From positions 1-44,728 of the forward strand of contig JAFGHB010000035.1 of the NCBI GenBank assembly GCA_016930255.1: a stretch of DNA of 44,728 nucleotides, written 5' to 3'. The notes under the pieces were generated by a model that saw only the letters and a program-made list of their open reading frames with translations, was not told where the DNA came from and did not search any database. Both the position numbers and the translations under genes were made by a program. This stretch comes from Methanomicrobia archaeon. GTDB lineage: Archaea; Halobacteriota; Syntropharchaeia; Alkanophagales; Methanospirareceae. Of this stretch, positions 8,466-16,353 are shown one piece after another; positions within the stretch are counted from its first letter, which is position 1; each line of letters starts with the position of its first letter.

Positions 8466-9299
8466 TTAATTATCTCGAAGTTTTAAATTTTCCACAATTC
8501 TTTGATATATTCCGGGTTTATATCCAAAATACGCTCCTATGTCTCGATAGGGTGGCCGCGGTAGTTCAAGCCGTTGTGTCATATCCGCTGTCAAATAGTA
8601 CATCCAATAATCATCAAATACATCCGCACCGCAATTTGAAAAAATACCCCTTCCTTCTCTTAGTTCCTCTATATTTGTCGTCGAGCCGATGTCTCTGCTG
8701 TTGTCATACCAAGGTCGATCAGTAGCAATTTTATACTTCTCCTGCAGGATAAATTCAATATCCTTCATCACAGGCAGAATTTTTCCAAGATCTTCAATAG
8801 AGTAGCAGATCTTATATTCATCTATGCGTTCATCCTGCTTTGTGTAGATAACTCCAAGCACATAATGCTTCTTGTACTCCTTGTAGGGGAACGTAATATT
8901 CTTTCTACCGGTTCTATTCCGAAAATAGCCCGTGAATGCCCCAAGTGTGAATCCCGAAACTGTGGTTTCTGAGGTTCGATAGGTGCTCTTTATATCCAAG
9001 GCTACCTTATCGCCGTTATTCTTGTCAATAAAACTGAGGTCGGGGTAAAAGTTCTGCTCCCTGCTTAAAATGAGGTCAAAATTATTCTCTCTCGCGAACT
9101 GCTGGATTTTTGGGAATAGCATGATCTCTAAAACCTTTGAAATCACTTTTGTATCCAGAGAGATCGTATAGACATTCTTAAAAATGTCAACAAAGCCTTT
9201 TACCGTCCAATTACCTTCAGAATCCTGGATATCGGAAAGATATTGATTTAGATACTCTAAGAACCTCTCTCTAAAGTCGTCTTTATCTGTCGTCATCAT
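8466..9299 (-). CDS. EcoRV-like type II restriction endonuclease
   Basis: 277 aa. The match to EcoRV runs along the protein: SLDTKVISKVLEIM (EcoRV SDTKVLSTIFEL), then EQNFYPDLSF...VALDIKSTY giving the PD-(D/E)xK site with Asp87, Asp102 and Lys104, Glu58 at the place of EcoRV Glu45, Gln82-Asn83 of the Q loop, FTLGAFTGYFRN, and STTNIEELREGRGIF for the recognition loop that reads GNTTNI in EcoRV. Active-site residues are intact, so cleavage of a GATATC-like site is plausible. No DNA methyltransferase lies in the window. The ATG overlaps the stop of the upstream fusion gene as ATGA (9296-9299), implying translational coupling. The gene is clearly more AT-rich than the fusion gene, pointing to acquisition. 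Confidence 0.88.
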   Translation of the reverse strand: MMTTDKDDFRERFLEYLNQYLSDIQDSEGNWTVKGFVDIFKNVYTISLDTKVISKVLEIMLFPKIQQFARENNFDLILSREQNFYPDLSFIDKNNGDKVALDIKSTYRTSETTVSGFTLGAFTGYFRNRTGRKNITFPYKEYKKHYVLGVIYTKQDERIDEYKICYSIEDLGKILPVMKDIEFILQEKYKIATDRPWYDNSRDIGSTTNIEELREGRGIFSNCGADVFDDYWMYYLTADMTQRLELPRPPYRDIGAYFGYKPGIYQRIVENLKLRDN

Positions 9300-11641
9300 T
9301 TATCACCATAACCTTCGACATTAATAAAACGAGCGCATATTACTTCCCCTTCTCCATTCAACGTAAATCCATCCACACACGCCGGCACCACCACCGTCTC
9401 CAATGGCCTCAATTCTACCTCGTTCACCTTCGTTTTAAGCGTAACCAGCCCCTGCATACCGGTGACCACACAGAGTCTTGCTCCCGTATCGACGTTCATG
9501 TCACCATGCACCTTAAACCGCCTCAATTCAAAATTATCGCCCCGCAAAAGCTGATAATCCTCGAATCCGGCCTCTGTACGCAGAAGTTCAGGCTCTTTCT
9601 TTAAGTCCCTGCCGCGTGCTTCCTCATCCAATTTCAACACAGTCATCGCATCCTTCAAATGCAATTTCCTACCCCGACCATAATCGTAGAGCCTGAAGGT
9701 TCTTTCAGAAGCTGTACTAATCTCATAGATCCTCGTACCAGCCCCTAATGCATGAATGACACCAGCAGGGATATGGTAAGTATCACCGACCTGTGCATCA
9801 AACGTATGCAAGTAAGAAAGTGGCCGTTCACTCTTAAAGCCAAGATAAATACGCGCAGCTCGTGCCGCCTCAAGGACATGCCAGGCCTCCTCTTTACCGA
9901 ATGCATCACCCATCAAGCTCGCATACGTATCGTCTGGATGTACCTGCACGGAGAGGTTCTCATCCGCCCGGATTATCTTTATAATCAGTGGAAATGTATC
10001 GCTCGAGGGAGCGCCTGATCCGAAAAGCTGTTCAGGGAACAGCAACGTCAGGTCATCAAGGGTCAGGTCGTGCTCCAGCTCCTGCTCCAGCTCAGCATAA
10101 TTCCGTGGCGATGCACACCACAGCTCGTAGCCCCACGGCTTCGGCTCCACGAACGGCTTTATCGTAAAAGGACGTTCAACAAAGGGTCTTAATGCTTCGT
10201 CGCCGGAAATCCGCGTCTTCGCCACGCACTCAAATCGCTTCTTCGTCGTCTCCTTCTCATCGTCCGAAACGCCCTTCAGCAGTTCCGCTACGTCACAAAG
10301 CGAAAATTCATTCTCGGGCAGGCACGTGTGCCACCACCTATCCTTCGCTCCTTTCTCCGCGCCTATCCGTATCGTAAGCCGTATTTTGCCTTTTCGCGGA
10401 TGGAACACGTCCGCCACCACGCAGTCCTCCACGTCGAGTTCCCCCTCGTCAACCACATTGTAAATAACGCATCGCTTACCTCTCACACGGTTCAGCGTCG
10501 AGTTGAAGACGCAGGATTGTTCGAGTTCTGCGTAGGTCGCCCTCGAATGCACGACTACGCTCTCATTTACCGACCCCTCTTCAAACTCCACATGCTCATA
10601 GATCGAACCGGAAACGTCACAGCCATCTTTAACTGCGCTGACCTCAACACCTAAAAAATCGCGCATTCTCCGCCCGACTTCGTCATCTCCCAGAAGCTTC
10701 ATCATACTCTTGTAATAATTCTTGTTCGTCCCAAAATCCTCCCAGATCGTCCTCTCGCTTAACGGATAGCTCTTTATCAGTGCGCGAGGCTCTGCACGTG
10801 TGAGTTCGCCCCGTATCCTTTCCGCACGCTCGCGGAGCCAATCGCTAGCCTCGTACTCGGGCGAAATCCAGGTCTGCCACAGCTCGTCTGAATTGAACAT
10901 GCCCTCCCGTGCAGCGAGCGCATCACTAAACGCATCGAGCATGCTTTCCGCCGCAACGCCGCTCAGCGCGAACATGCCCATATTCACCATCACCTCGCCG
11001 CCCCACTTCTCTACCAGCAGCTTCGCCACGTCGTAGTTCCGTGTGTCCTCGAAATCGAGCAACTCGCACCCGTCATCCTCCTCCGCACCTGCGTCCGCAT
11101 CCACGTCCGCATCCGCAGACCGGACTATCTGGATCCCATAGGTACTCGCAATCTCCTCGGTAAGCTCGGTCTTCAAGCCGAAGAGCATAACGTGCGTCCT
11201 CTCCGCACAGGCCCGTATATCCTCCGCGCGATCATCGAATAGCAGGAACTGATCGCCCCACGTGACCAGAATACGCGACGGTATCGCGTAATCCTGAAAC
11301 TGCTTTATCACGCCCTCCAGGAGCGTGAGCTTGGGCACTTCAATGAGCGCCTTGTTCTTCACCGTCCTCGTGAGCAGGTTTCTGGTGCCTTCGCCCGCGG
11401 TATGCACGATAAGCACGCTTTTACCGCGCTTCACCTCATCCACCAGGTCCTGCCCTATCGCCTTACTCGCGTTCTCGATCGCGAAGAGCGTGCCAAGTCC
11501 ATTACCCGCACGACCATGCCAGGCACTCTCGTAAACCAGCACGAAGATAGAATCGCGGAGTACGTCCTTTCTGAACGGCGTGCACGCCAATTTCCGGGCG
11601 TCTGAATCGTTAGTAACAACCACCACAATATAATCGAACAT
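9296..11641 (-). CDS. Fused FKP-like sugar-1-phosphate nucleotidyltransferase / class I phosphomannose isomerase
   Basis: 781 aa in two parts. Residues 1 to about 490 resemble the nucleotidyltransferase half of fucokinase/GDP-fucose pyrophosphorylase: GNGLGTLFAI, the nucleotide loop VLIVHTAGEGTRN, VTWGDQFLLFDD, and a left-handed beta-helix-like part (DVSGSIYEHVEFEEGS..., CVIYNVV). An acidic Asp/Ala linker lies near residue 180. Residues about 495-781 are a type I phosphomannose isomerase cupin with VQVHPDD, KEEAWHVL and GDTYHIPAGVIHALGAG zinc/active-site motifs. With the nearby mutase the pathway fructose-6-P to mannose-6-P to mannose-1-P to GDP-mannose would be covered, so the N-terminal half is probably the guanylyltransferase; the substrate is inferred. 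A TATA box about 23 bases upstream predicts a leaderless transcript. Confidence 0.85.
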   Translation of the reverse strand: MFDYIVVVVTNDSDARKLACTPFRKDVLRDSIFVLVYESAWHGRAGNGLGTLFAIENASKAIGQDLVDEVKRGKSVLIVHTAGEGTRNLLTRTVKNKALIEVPKLTLLEGVIKQFQDYAIPSRILVTWGDQFLLFDDRAEDIRACAERTHVMLFGLKTELTEEIASTYGIQIVRSADADVDADAGAEEDDGCELLDFEDTRNYDVAKLLVEKWGGEVMVNMGMFALSGVAAESMLDAFSDALAAREGMFNSDELWQTWISPEYEASDWLRERAERIRGELTRAEPRALIKSYPLSERTIWEDFGTNKNYYKSMMKLLGDDEVGRRMRDFLGVEVSAVKDGCDVSGSIYEHVEFEEGSVNESVVVHSRATYAELEQSCVFNSTLNRVRGKRCVIYNVVDEGELDVEDCVVADVFHPRKGKIRLTIRIGAEKGAKDRWWHTCLPENEFSLCDVAELLKGVSDDEKETTKKRFECVAKTRISGDEALRPFVERPFTIKPFVEPKPWGYELWCASPRNYAELEQELEHDLTLDDLTLLFPEQLFGSGAPSSDTFPLIIKIIRADENLSVQVHPDDTYASLMGDAFGKEEAWHVLEAARAARIYLGFKSERPLSYLHTFDAQVGDTYHIPAGVIHALGAGTRIYEISTASERTFRLYDYGRGRKLHLKDAMTVLKLDEEARGRDLKKEPELLRTEAGFEDYQLLRGDNFELRRFKVHGDMNVDTGARLCVVTGMQGLVTLKTKVNEVELRPLETVVVPACVDGFTLNGEGEVICARFINVEGYGDK

Positions 11642-11651
11642 TTATTCCCGC

Positions 11652-11684
11652 CAATTTTTTATACATGGCAATCACATTTAAATG
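11652..11684. promoter_or_regulatory. Divergent promoter between the fusion gene and pcc1
   Basis: On the minus strand TATAAAAAATTGG (11652-11664) sits about 23 bases before the ATG at 11641, suggesting a leaderless mRNA. On the plus strand the 10-bp palindrome CATTTAAATG (11675-11684) could serve as the TATA element for pcc1 at 11698 or as an operator, being only 14 bases from that start. Confidence 0.45.
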
Positions 11685-11697
11685 TAGCCCCTACTGA

Positions 11698-11943
11698 ATG
11701 AAAATGAAGATAAAAGCGAAAATTACGATAAGCGGCGAAAATGCCGAGTTAGCAGCGATTCCTCTGATGCACGATAATACGGATACGATGAAGACGGTTG
11801 TAACGGAGAAAAACGCAGTCACCTGCTTCGAATCCGAGAAGATCGGGTCGGTTATAGCGAGCGTGGACGATTATTTGATGAATGCCAAGGTGGCAGAGGA
11901 TATCGTAAAATTGGCGGTGGATGAAGATGACGAACGAGAGTGA
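11698..11943 (+). CDS. pcc1: KEOPS complex subunit Pcc1
   Basis: 81 aa, the usual length of archaeal Pcc1, the small dimerising subunit of the KEOPS complex that makes t6A at position 37 of ANN-decoding tRNAs. Recognised from the pattern IPLMHDNTDTMKTVVT, then IGSVIASVDDYLMNAKVAEDIV, the last being the family's hallmark (S.ATVDD.L). Its 3' end overlaps the start of serS, so the two tRNA-related genes are coupled in one transcript. Confidence 0.85.
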   Translation: MKMKIKAKITISGENAELAAIPLMHDNTDTMKTVVTEKNAVTCFESEKIGSVIASVDDYLMNAKVAEDIVKLAVDEDDERE

Positions 11944-13462
11944 AGAAGAAAAGCCAATGGATATGGAATTCGAGTTGAAAGCCGCTCTGAAATGCAGCGG
12001 AAGTCTCAGCGGAGTGGTGGACCCGTCGGAGATAGAAAAGTTCGTCACTTCTTGTAACACGGACTTATTAAGACGAGGTGCGCCACCAGGATGCGGCGCG
12101 GAGATTGTAAAATGGAACGTTGCCGAGGATCAAATAGAGCTTAAAATAGTCTCTGACCGTTTTGTACGGGCACATGACGCGCTGCTTCGAGTGAAGAAAG
12201 AGCTTGGTAAACTGTTAGGGAAGCACCGTATAGGAATACGCGGTATTGAGGTCGAGAAATATAAGATTGCGCTGGAATGGAAAGTGGAAGGAGAACTAAA
12301 GATACATAAATTACCGTTTGTCAAAGAAATAAGGCAAGAAAAAGAGCGTTTGGAGCTCTTACTCGATGTTGACGAATCCGCATTAGATAAAAGAATCCCG
12401 GATCGACTCATACGCTTAGTAGAGGATAAGAGAGACGCGGCTCGATGGAAGGGTAAATCTGAGCACTGGGAATTGCTCTTCGAGAGTGATAAGAAGCCAT
12501 TCCATTTCGATAAAGACCCCACGGAAGAGATGCTGCAGCGGGGTTGGATACAGCATGCCGCGGGCAGAGGTCAGTACATCTACGGGCCGCAGTTGACCAA
12601 GATCTTCCGGGCGTTTGAGAAGATACTGCTTGACGAGATTTTAATGCCGTTGAGCTATAAAGAAATGATCTTCCCAAAATTCGTTGCCTGGGACGTCTGG
12701 AAACGGTCGGGCCACGCGAAGGGGATCTACCCGGAAGCGTACTACGTTTGCACGCCAAAGACGCGCGATCCCGAATACTGGGAGGACGTGATGGACTATT
12801 TCAAGGTGACGAACGAAGTCCCCGTCGATATGATCATGGGCAAGATAGAGAACGTTGGCGGGATGTGCTACGCGCAATGCCCGCCTTTTTGGGTCTTCCT
12901 CCAGGGTAAAATCCTGTCGAACGAAACGCTGCCGATCAAGGTCTTCGATCGCTCCGGGACCTCGTACCGCTATGAGAGCGGCGGCCTTCACGGTATCGAG
13001 CGGCTCGATGAGTTTCATCGCGTGGAGATCGTATGGATCGGGGATAAGCAGCAGACGATCGCGCACTCAAAGGAGTTGCGGGAGATGTATCGCCACATAT
13101 TTAATGATATCCTTGACATCGAGTGGCGTGAGGCCTGGGTAACCCCGTGGTTCATGGCGCAGGAGGGCAAAGCCGGCCTGGCTGAATTGAAAGAGGTCGG
13201 AACCGTGGACTACGAAGCGGTCCTGCCGTACAGCGACAAATGGCTGGAATTTCAGAATGTGAGCGTGAACGGTGACAAATATCCGAAAGGCTTTAGCGTG
13301 AAGCTACAGAGCGGTGAGGAATTGTGGTCGGGCTGCTCAGGCGTGGGCTTGGAGCGTTGGGCTGCGGTTTTCCTCGCGCAGAAAGGGCTGGACGCCGAGA
13401 ACTGGCCTGAGAAGTTCAAAGCGGTCGTTGGCGAGCTGCCTGAGGTATTTAGCTTCCTTTAA
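11921..13462 (+). CDS. serS: Type-2 (methanogen-type) seryl-tRNA synthetase
   Basis: Charges tRNA-Ser (and tRNA-Sec where present). The 513-aa protein aligns in my reading end to end with the rare class II SerRS of Methanosarcina barkeri: N-terminal tRNA-binding domain (MEFELKAALKCS, IGIRGIEVE, RVPDRI-like segment), then catalytic core GHAKGIYPEAYYVC, GGMCYAQCPPFW, FDRSGTSYRYESGGLHGIERLDEFHR, WVTPWFMAQEG and ELWSGCSGVGLERWAAVFLAQKGL. The zinc ligands of that family (Cys in the CPPFW motif, Glu in motif 2, Cys in WSGCSG) are present. The start is unsure: ATG 11921, ATG 11927 (GGTGG six bases upstream) or ATG 11957, which best matches the M. barkeri N terminus; all overlap or nearly abut pcc1. 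This type is restricted mainly to methanogens and relatives and is a good lineage clue. Confidence 0.95.
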   Translation: MKMTNESEEEKPMDMEFELKAALKCSGSLSGVVDPSEIEKFVTSCNTDLLRRGAPPGCGAEIVKWNVAEDQIELKIVSDRFVRAHDALLRVKKELGKLLGKHRIGIRGIEVEKYKIALEWKVEGELKIHKLPFVKEIRQEKERLELLLDVDESALDKRIPDRLIRLVEDKRDAARWKGKSEHWELLFESDKKPFHFDKDPTEEMLQRGWIQHAAGRGQYIYGPQLTKIFRAFEKILLDEILMPLSYKEMIFPKFVAWDVWKRSGHAKGIYPEAYYVCTPKTRDPEYWEDVMDYFKVTNEVPVDMIMGKIENVGGMCYAQCPPFWVFLQGKILSNETLPIKVFDRSGTSYRYESGGLHGIERLDEFHRVEIVWIGDKQQTIAHSKELREMYRHIFNDILDIEWREAWVTPWFMAQEGKAGLAELKEVGTVDYEAVLPYSDKWLEFQNVSVNGDKYPKGFSVKLQSGEELWSGCSGVGLERWAAVFLAQKGLDAENWPEKFKAVVGELPEVFSFL

Positions 13463-13496
13463 ACCTTGTACCTACAGTAAGTAAGAGGTGATTTGG

Positions 13497-14018
13497 ATGG
13501 ATAAGAAGGGCGGAGAGAAAGTGAAAGTGAAAAAGAACGAGAAGGAAATACTGCGGATATTGGAAGGGAACGCACGGCAGAGTGATGCGGAGATCGCACG
13601 GATGACTGGCATGACCGCGACTGAAGTGAAGGAGAGCATCGCGGATCTGGAACGCAGAGGGATCATCAGGAGATATAAAGCGGTGATAAACTACGAAAAA
13701 GCTGGAGTAGAGATCGTGCAAGCGCTAATAGACGTTCATGTCACTCCCGAACGTGATACGGGCTATGATTCTGTTGCGAAACGGATTGCCCGGTTCCCTG
13801 AAGTCAAATCGGTGCGGCTTGTCTCCGGCGAGTACGATCTTTTGGTACTGGTGACGGGGAAGACGATGCAAGAAGTCGCGTATTTCGTTGCGGAGAAGAT
13901 AGCACCGCTGGAACAAGTTCGTAACACGCTGACCCATTTCTTACTCAAGACATACAAGGAGAACGGCGAGATATACGGCGATGAGGAGCAGAGTAAACGA
14001 TTGGCCGTGACGCTGTAA
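13497..14018 (+). CDS. Lrp/AsnC-family transcription regulator
   Basis: 173 aa. N-terminal winged helix (KNEKEILRILEGNARQSDAE, then MTATEVKESIADLERRGIIRRY) and C-terminal RAM ligand-binding domain (VKSVRLVSGEYDLLVLVTG), typical of feast/famine regulators that sense amino acids. Start chosen at ATG 13497 because GAGGTGAT lies five bases upstream; a GTG at 13488 would sit inside that ribosome binding site. It lies just upstream of an aminotransferase gene in the same direction, so it probably controls it, as in similar archaeal pairs. A short tandem repeat begins at its stop codon. Confidence 0.9.
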   Translation: MDKKGGEKVKVKKNEKEILRILEGNARQSDAEIARMTGMTATEVKESIADLERRGIIRRYKAVINYEKAGVEIVQALIDVHVTPERDTGYDSVAKRIARFPEVKSVRLVSGEYDLLVLVTGKTMQEVAYFVAEKIAPLEQVRNTLTHFLLKTYKENGEIYGDEEQSKRLAVTL

Positions 14019-14067
14019 TTGTACGTGTAATTGTAACTGTAACCATAATCATAACCGTAATTGTAAT
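14014..14067 (+). repeat. Nine imperfect hexamer repeats (YRTAAY)
   Basis: Nine consecutive 6-base units of the form (T/C)(G/A)TAA(T/C): TGTAAT, TGTACG, TGTAAT, TGTAAC, TGTAAC, CATAAT, CATAAC, CGTAAT, TGTAAT. The first unit supplies the TAA stop of the Lrp gene. It lies 78 bases before the aminotransferase ATG and could be a microsatellite or a phased regulator-binding tract. Confidence 0.75.
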
Positions 14068-14144
14068 GTAAAAACGCAAAATCCAAACCGTGCAATAACG
14101 AAACACTTTTTATTCTTACGAAGACTAGAGGAGCTACGAGGAAC

Positions 14145-15311
14145 ATGGGCATGAGGTCTGATAGCGTTGCCGAGCGGGTAAGGCAAATGAAGGGATCGGG
14201 TATACGGGAGTTCTTCGATATCGCACAGCAGATGGAAGGGGCGATTTCGTTGGGTGTCGGCGAGCCTGATTTCGTAACGCCCTGGCGCATACGGGAAGCG
14301 TGCATATTCTCTTTGGAGAAAGGATACACCTCGTATACGTCTAATTGGGGGCTGCTCGAATTACGCGAGGCACTTTCTGATTCGATTCATAAAGAGACCG
14401 GAGTGCATTACGAGCCCGAAGGCGAGCTGCTGATAACCACGGGCGTGAGTGAAGCGGCTGATCTGGCACTTCGCGCTCTTATCAATCCCGACGACGAGGT
14501 GATACTGCACGAGCCTTCCTATGTGAGTTACAAGCCGTGTACGGCATTCGCTGGCGGGACTACCGTATGCGTACCTACCAGCGTTGAGGACGAATTCAAG
14601 GTGCGAGCGGAACAAATCGAGGAGAAGATAACGGATCGCACGAAGGCGATTATCCTGAGTTATCCAAACAATCCCACCGGCGCAACCTTGAGCAGGAAAG
14701 AGCTGGAAGAGATAGCCGATGTGGTGACTGAGCACGATTTGCTCGTTATATCCGACGAGGTCTACGACAAGTTGACTTACGAAGGTACGCACACGTGCTT
14801 CGCGTCACTCAATGGGATGAAAGAGCGAACGATACTGCTGAATGGCTTCTCGAAGGCTTACGCCATGACCGGCTGGCGATTGGGCTACGCGGCAGGTAAT
14901 AAAGAGATCATCGAAGCGATGATGAAGATCCATCAATATATAATGATGTGTGCACCAATTACCGCGCAGATGGCGGCGATCGAAGCGTTGCGTTGCGAGG
15001 ACGAGGTGGAGCAGATGGTAAGCGAATACAACAGAAGGCGGCGAGTGATGGTGGACGGGCTGAATACCCTTGGCTTGAGCTGTTTCGAGCCCAAGGGTGC
15101 ATTTTATACCTTCCCTTCTATTGAACGCACCGGGCTCACCTCGGAAGAGTTCGCAAAGCGACTGCTCTTTGAGGAGAAAGTGGTCGTCATACCCGGAAGC
15201 GTATTTGGTGCGTGTGGCGAAGGGTTCGTGAGGTGTGCTTACGCAGTATCGCAGTACGAACTAAAGGAGGCTTTGGAGAGGATAGAACGATTCGTGGGCG
15301 GGATCAGGTAA
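14145..15311 (+). CDS. Class I/II PLP aminotransferase (aspartate/alanine-type)
   Basis: 388 aa fold-type I aminotransferase. Signatures: VGEPDFVTP, YTSNWGLLELREA, ILSYPNNPTGATLS, VISDEVYDKLTYEG, and NGFSKAYAMTGWRLGYAAG carrying the PLP-binding Lys, with FYTFPS and an Arg in VRCAYA for carboxylate binding. Substrate specificity cannot be read; it may deliver 2-oxoacids such as pyruvate or oxaloacetate to the oxidoreductase encoded next. Start at ATG 14145 (MGMRSD) with GAGG about seven bases upstream. Lies between the Lrp regulator and porG with a 53-base gap to the latter. Confidence 0.9.
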   Translation: MGMRSDSVAERVRQMKGSGIREFFDIAQQMEGAISLGVGEPDFVTPWRIREACIFSLEKGYTSYTSNWGLLELREALSDSIHKETGVHYEPEGELLITTGVSEAADLALRALINPDDEVILHEPSYVSYKPCTAFAGGTTVCVPTSVEDEFKVRAEQIEEKITDRTKAIILSYPNNPTGATLSRKELEEIADVVTEHDLLVISDEVYDKLTYEGTHTCFASLNGMKERTILLNGFSKAYAMTGWRLGYAAGNKEIIEAMMKIHQYIMMCAPITAQMAAIEALRCEDEVEQMVSEYNRRRRVMVDGLNTLGLSCFEPKGAFYTFPSIERTGLTSEEFAKRLLFEEKVVVIPGSVFGACGEGFVRCAYAVSQYELKEALERIERFVGGIR

Positions 15312-15364
15312 TAGAATACTGCACGAATAAGCATCCTTTCCGGAGAAGGGTTGGTTGGATTGAA

Positions 15365-15910
15365 ATGATAGAGATATGTATATACGGAAGAGGAGGGCAA
15401 GGAGGAGTCACCCTAGCAGAGGTGGTCGCGCATGCAGCTATCCGAGAGGGTAAGCATGCACAGTCAATGCCTGCTTTTGGGCCTGAGCGACGGGGCGCAC
15501 CGGTGCTCGCCTTTTTACGTGTGGATGAAGCGGAGCGGGTAAAAATAAGGACGGAGATCGCAGAACCAGACGTGTTAGTCGTGCTTGACCCGGGGTTGCT
15601 TCAAGTGGGCGATGTCGTTTCGCGGCTTAAGAAGGACGGAACGGCGGTGATCAATACGAAGAAATCGCATGACGAGATGAAAGCGGGAATCAATGCGGGA
15701 CGCCTGGCGACGGTGGATGCAATGAGTATCGCGAAGGAGGTTTTAGGACTACCTATCGTCAATACGACCATGCTTGGCGCGCTGATAAAGGCGACGGAAA
15801 TAGTCGGGCTGGAATCCCTGGAGGAGCCGCTGAACGAGCGATTCGGAAAAATTGCCGCGAAGAACATCGAAGCGATGAAGAGAGCGTACGAGGAGACGGT
15901 GGTACGTTAG
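15365..15910 (+). CDS. porG: 2-oxoacid (pyruvate-type):ferredoxin oxidoreductase, gamma subunit
   Basis: 181 aa. IYGRGGQGGVTLAEVVAHAA at the N terminus and QSMPAFGPERRGAPVLAFLRV are hallmarks of the gamma subunit of pyruvate/2-oxoacid ferredoxin oxidoreductases. Start chosen at ATG 15365 since the frame upstream overlaps the aminotransferase gene and the protein family begins right at this Met. First of a gamma-delta-alpha-beta set in the standard archaeal order. Confidence 0.9.
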   Translation: MIEICIYGRGGQGGVTLAEVVAHAAIREGKHAQSMPAFGPERRGAPVLAFLRVDEAERVKIRTEIAEPDVLVVLDPGLLQVGDVVSRLKKDGTAVINTKKSHDEMKAGINAGRLATVDAMSIAKEVLGLPIVNTTMLGALIKATEIVGLESLEEPLNERFGKIAAKNIEAMKRAYEETVVR

Positions 15911-15989
15911 AGGTGAGGTGAGCAACACAACGCGAGCGTAGGTATTCATTCAGATTGAAGATGCGGTGTTAGAGATGGATGGAGAAAAA

Positions 15990-16280
15990 ATGAGTGGTAA
16001 ACAAAAAGGGTGGAAAGATTTAAAACTCGGCTGTGTGGTTACCGAGCCCGGCAGTGCATCGTCGACAAAAACGGGCGAGTGGCGGTCAGAGCGGCCGATT
16101 CGTGACAATACGAAATGCATGAAGTGCGGGGCGTGTTATCTGTACTGCCCGGAAGGATGCATAAACGAGGACGAGGACGGATTCTTCGCGACCGAATTGT
16201 ATTATTGCAAGGGATGCGGTATTTGCGCACATGAATGCCCGCGCGGAGTCATAACGATGATTGAGGAAGAGGAGGAATAG
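15990..16280 (+). CDS. porD: 2-oxoacid (pyruvate-type):ferredoxin oxidoreductase, delta subunit (two 4Fe-4S clusters)
   Basis: About 96 aa from ATG 15990, which has GGAG six bases upstream; ATG 15975 and GTG 15966 are in-frame alternatives. Two ferredoxin motifs, CMKCGACYLYC and CKGCGICAHEC, each followed by CP or P, bind two [4Fe-4S] clusters that pass electrons from the TPP subunit to the acceptor. The acidic end (EEEEE) is typical of short ferredoxin-like subunits. Lies between porG and porA. Confidence 0.9.
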   Translation: MSGKQKGWKDLKLGCVVTEPGSASSTKTGEWRSERPIRDNTKCMKCGACYLYCPEGCINEDEDGFFATELYYCKGCGICAHECPRGVITMIEEEEE

Positions 16281-16353
16281 GCGAGTTGCGTAACGCCTAC
16301 GAATCCGAATCAGATCAAATCAAAAGAAAATGGGAGGATCTATCTGATATAAA

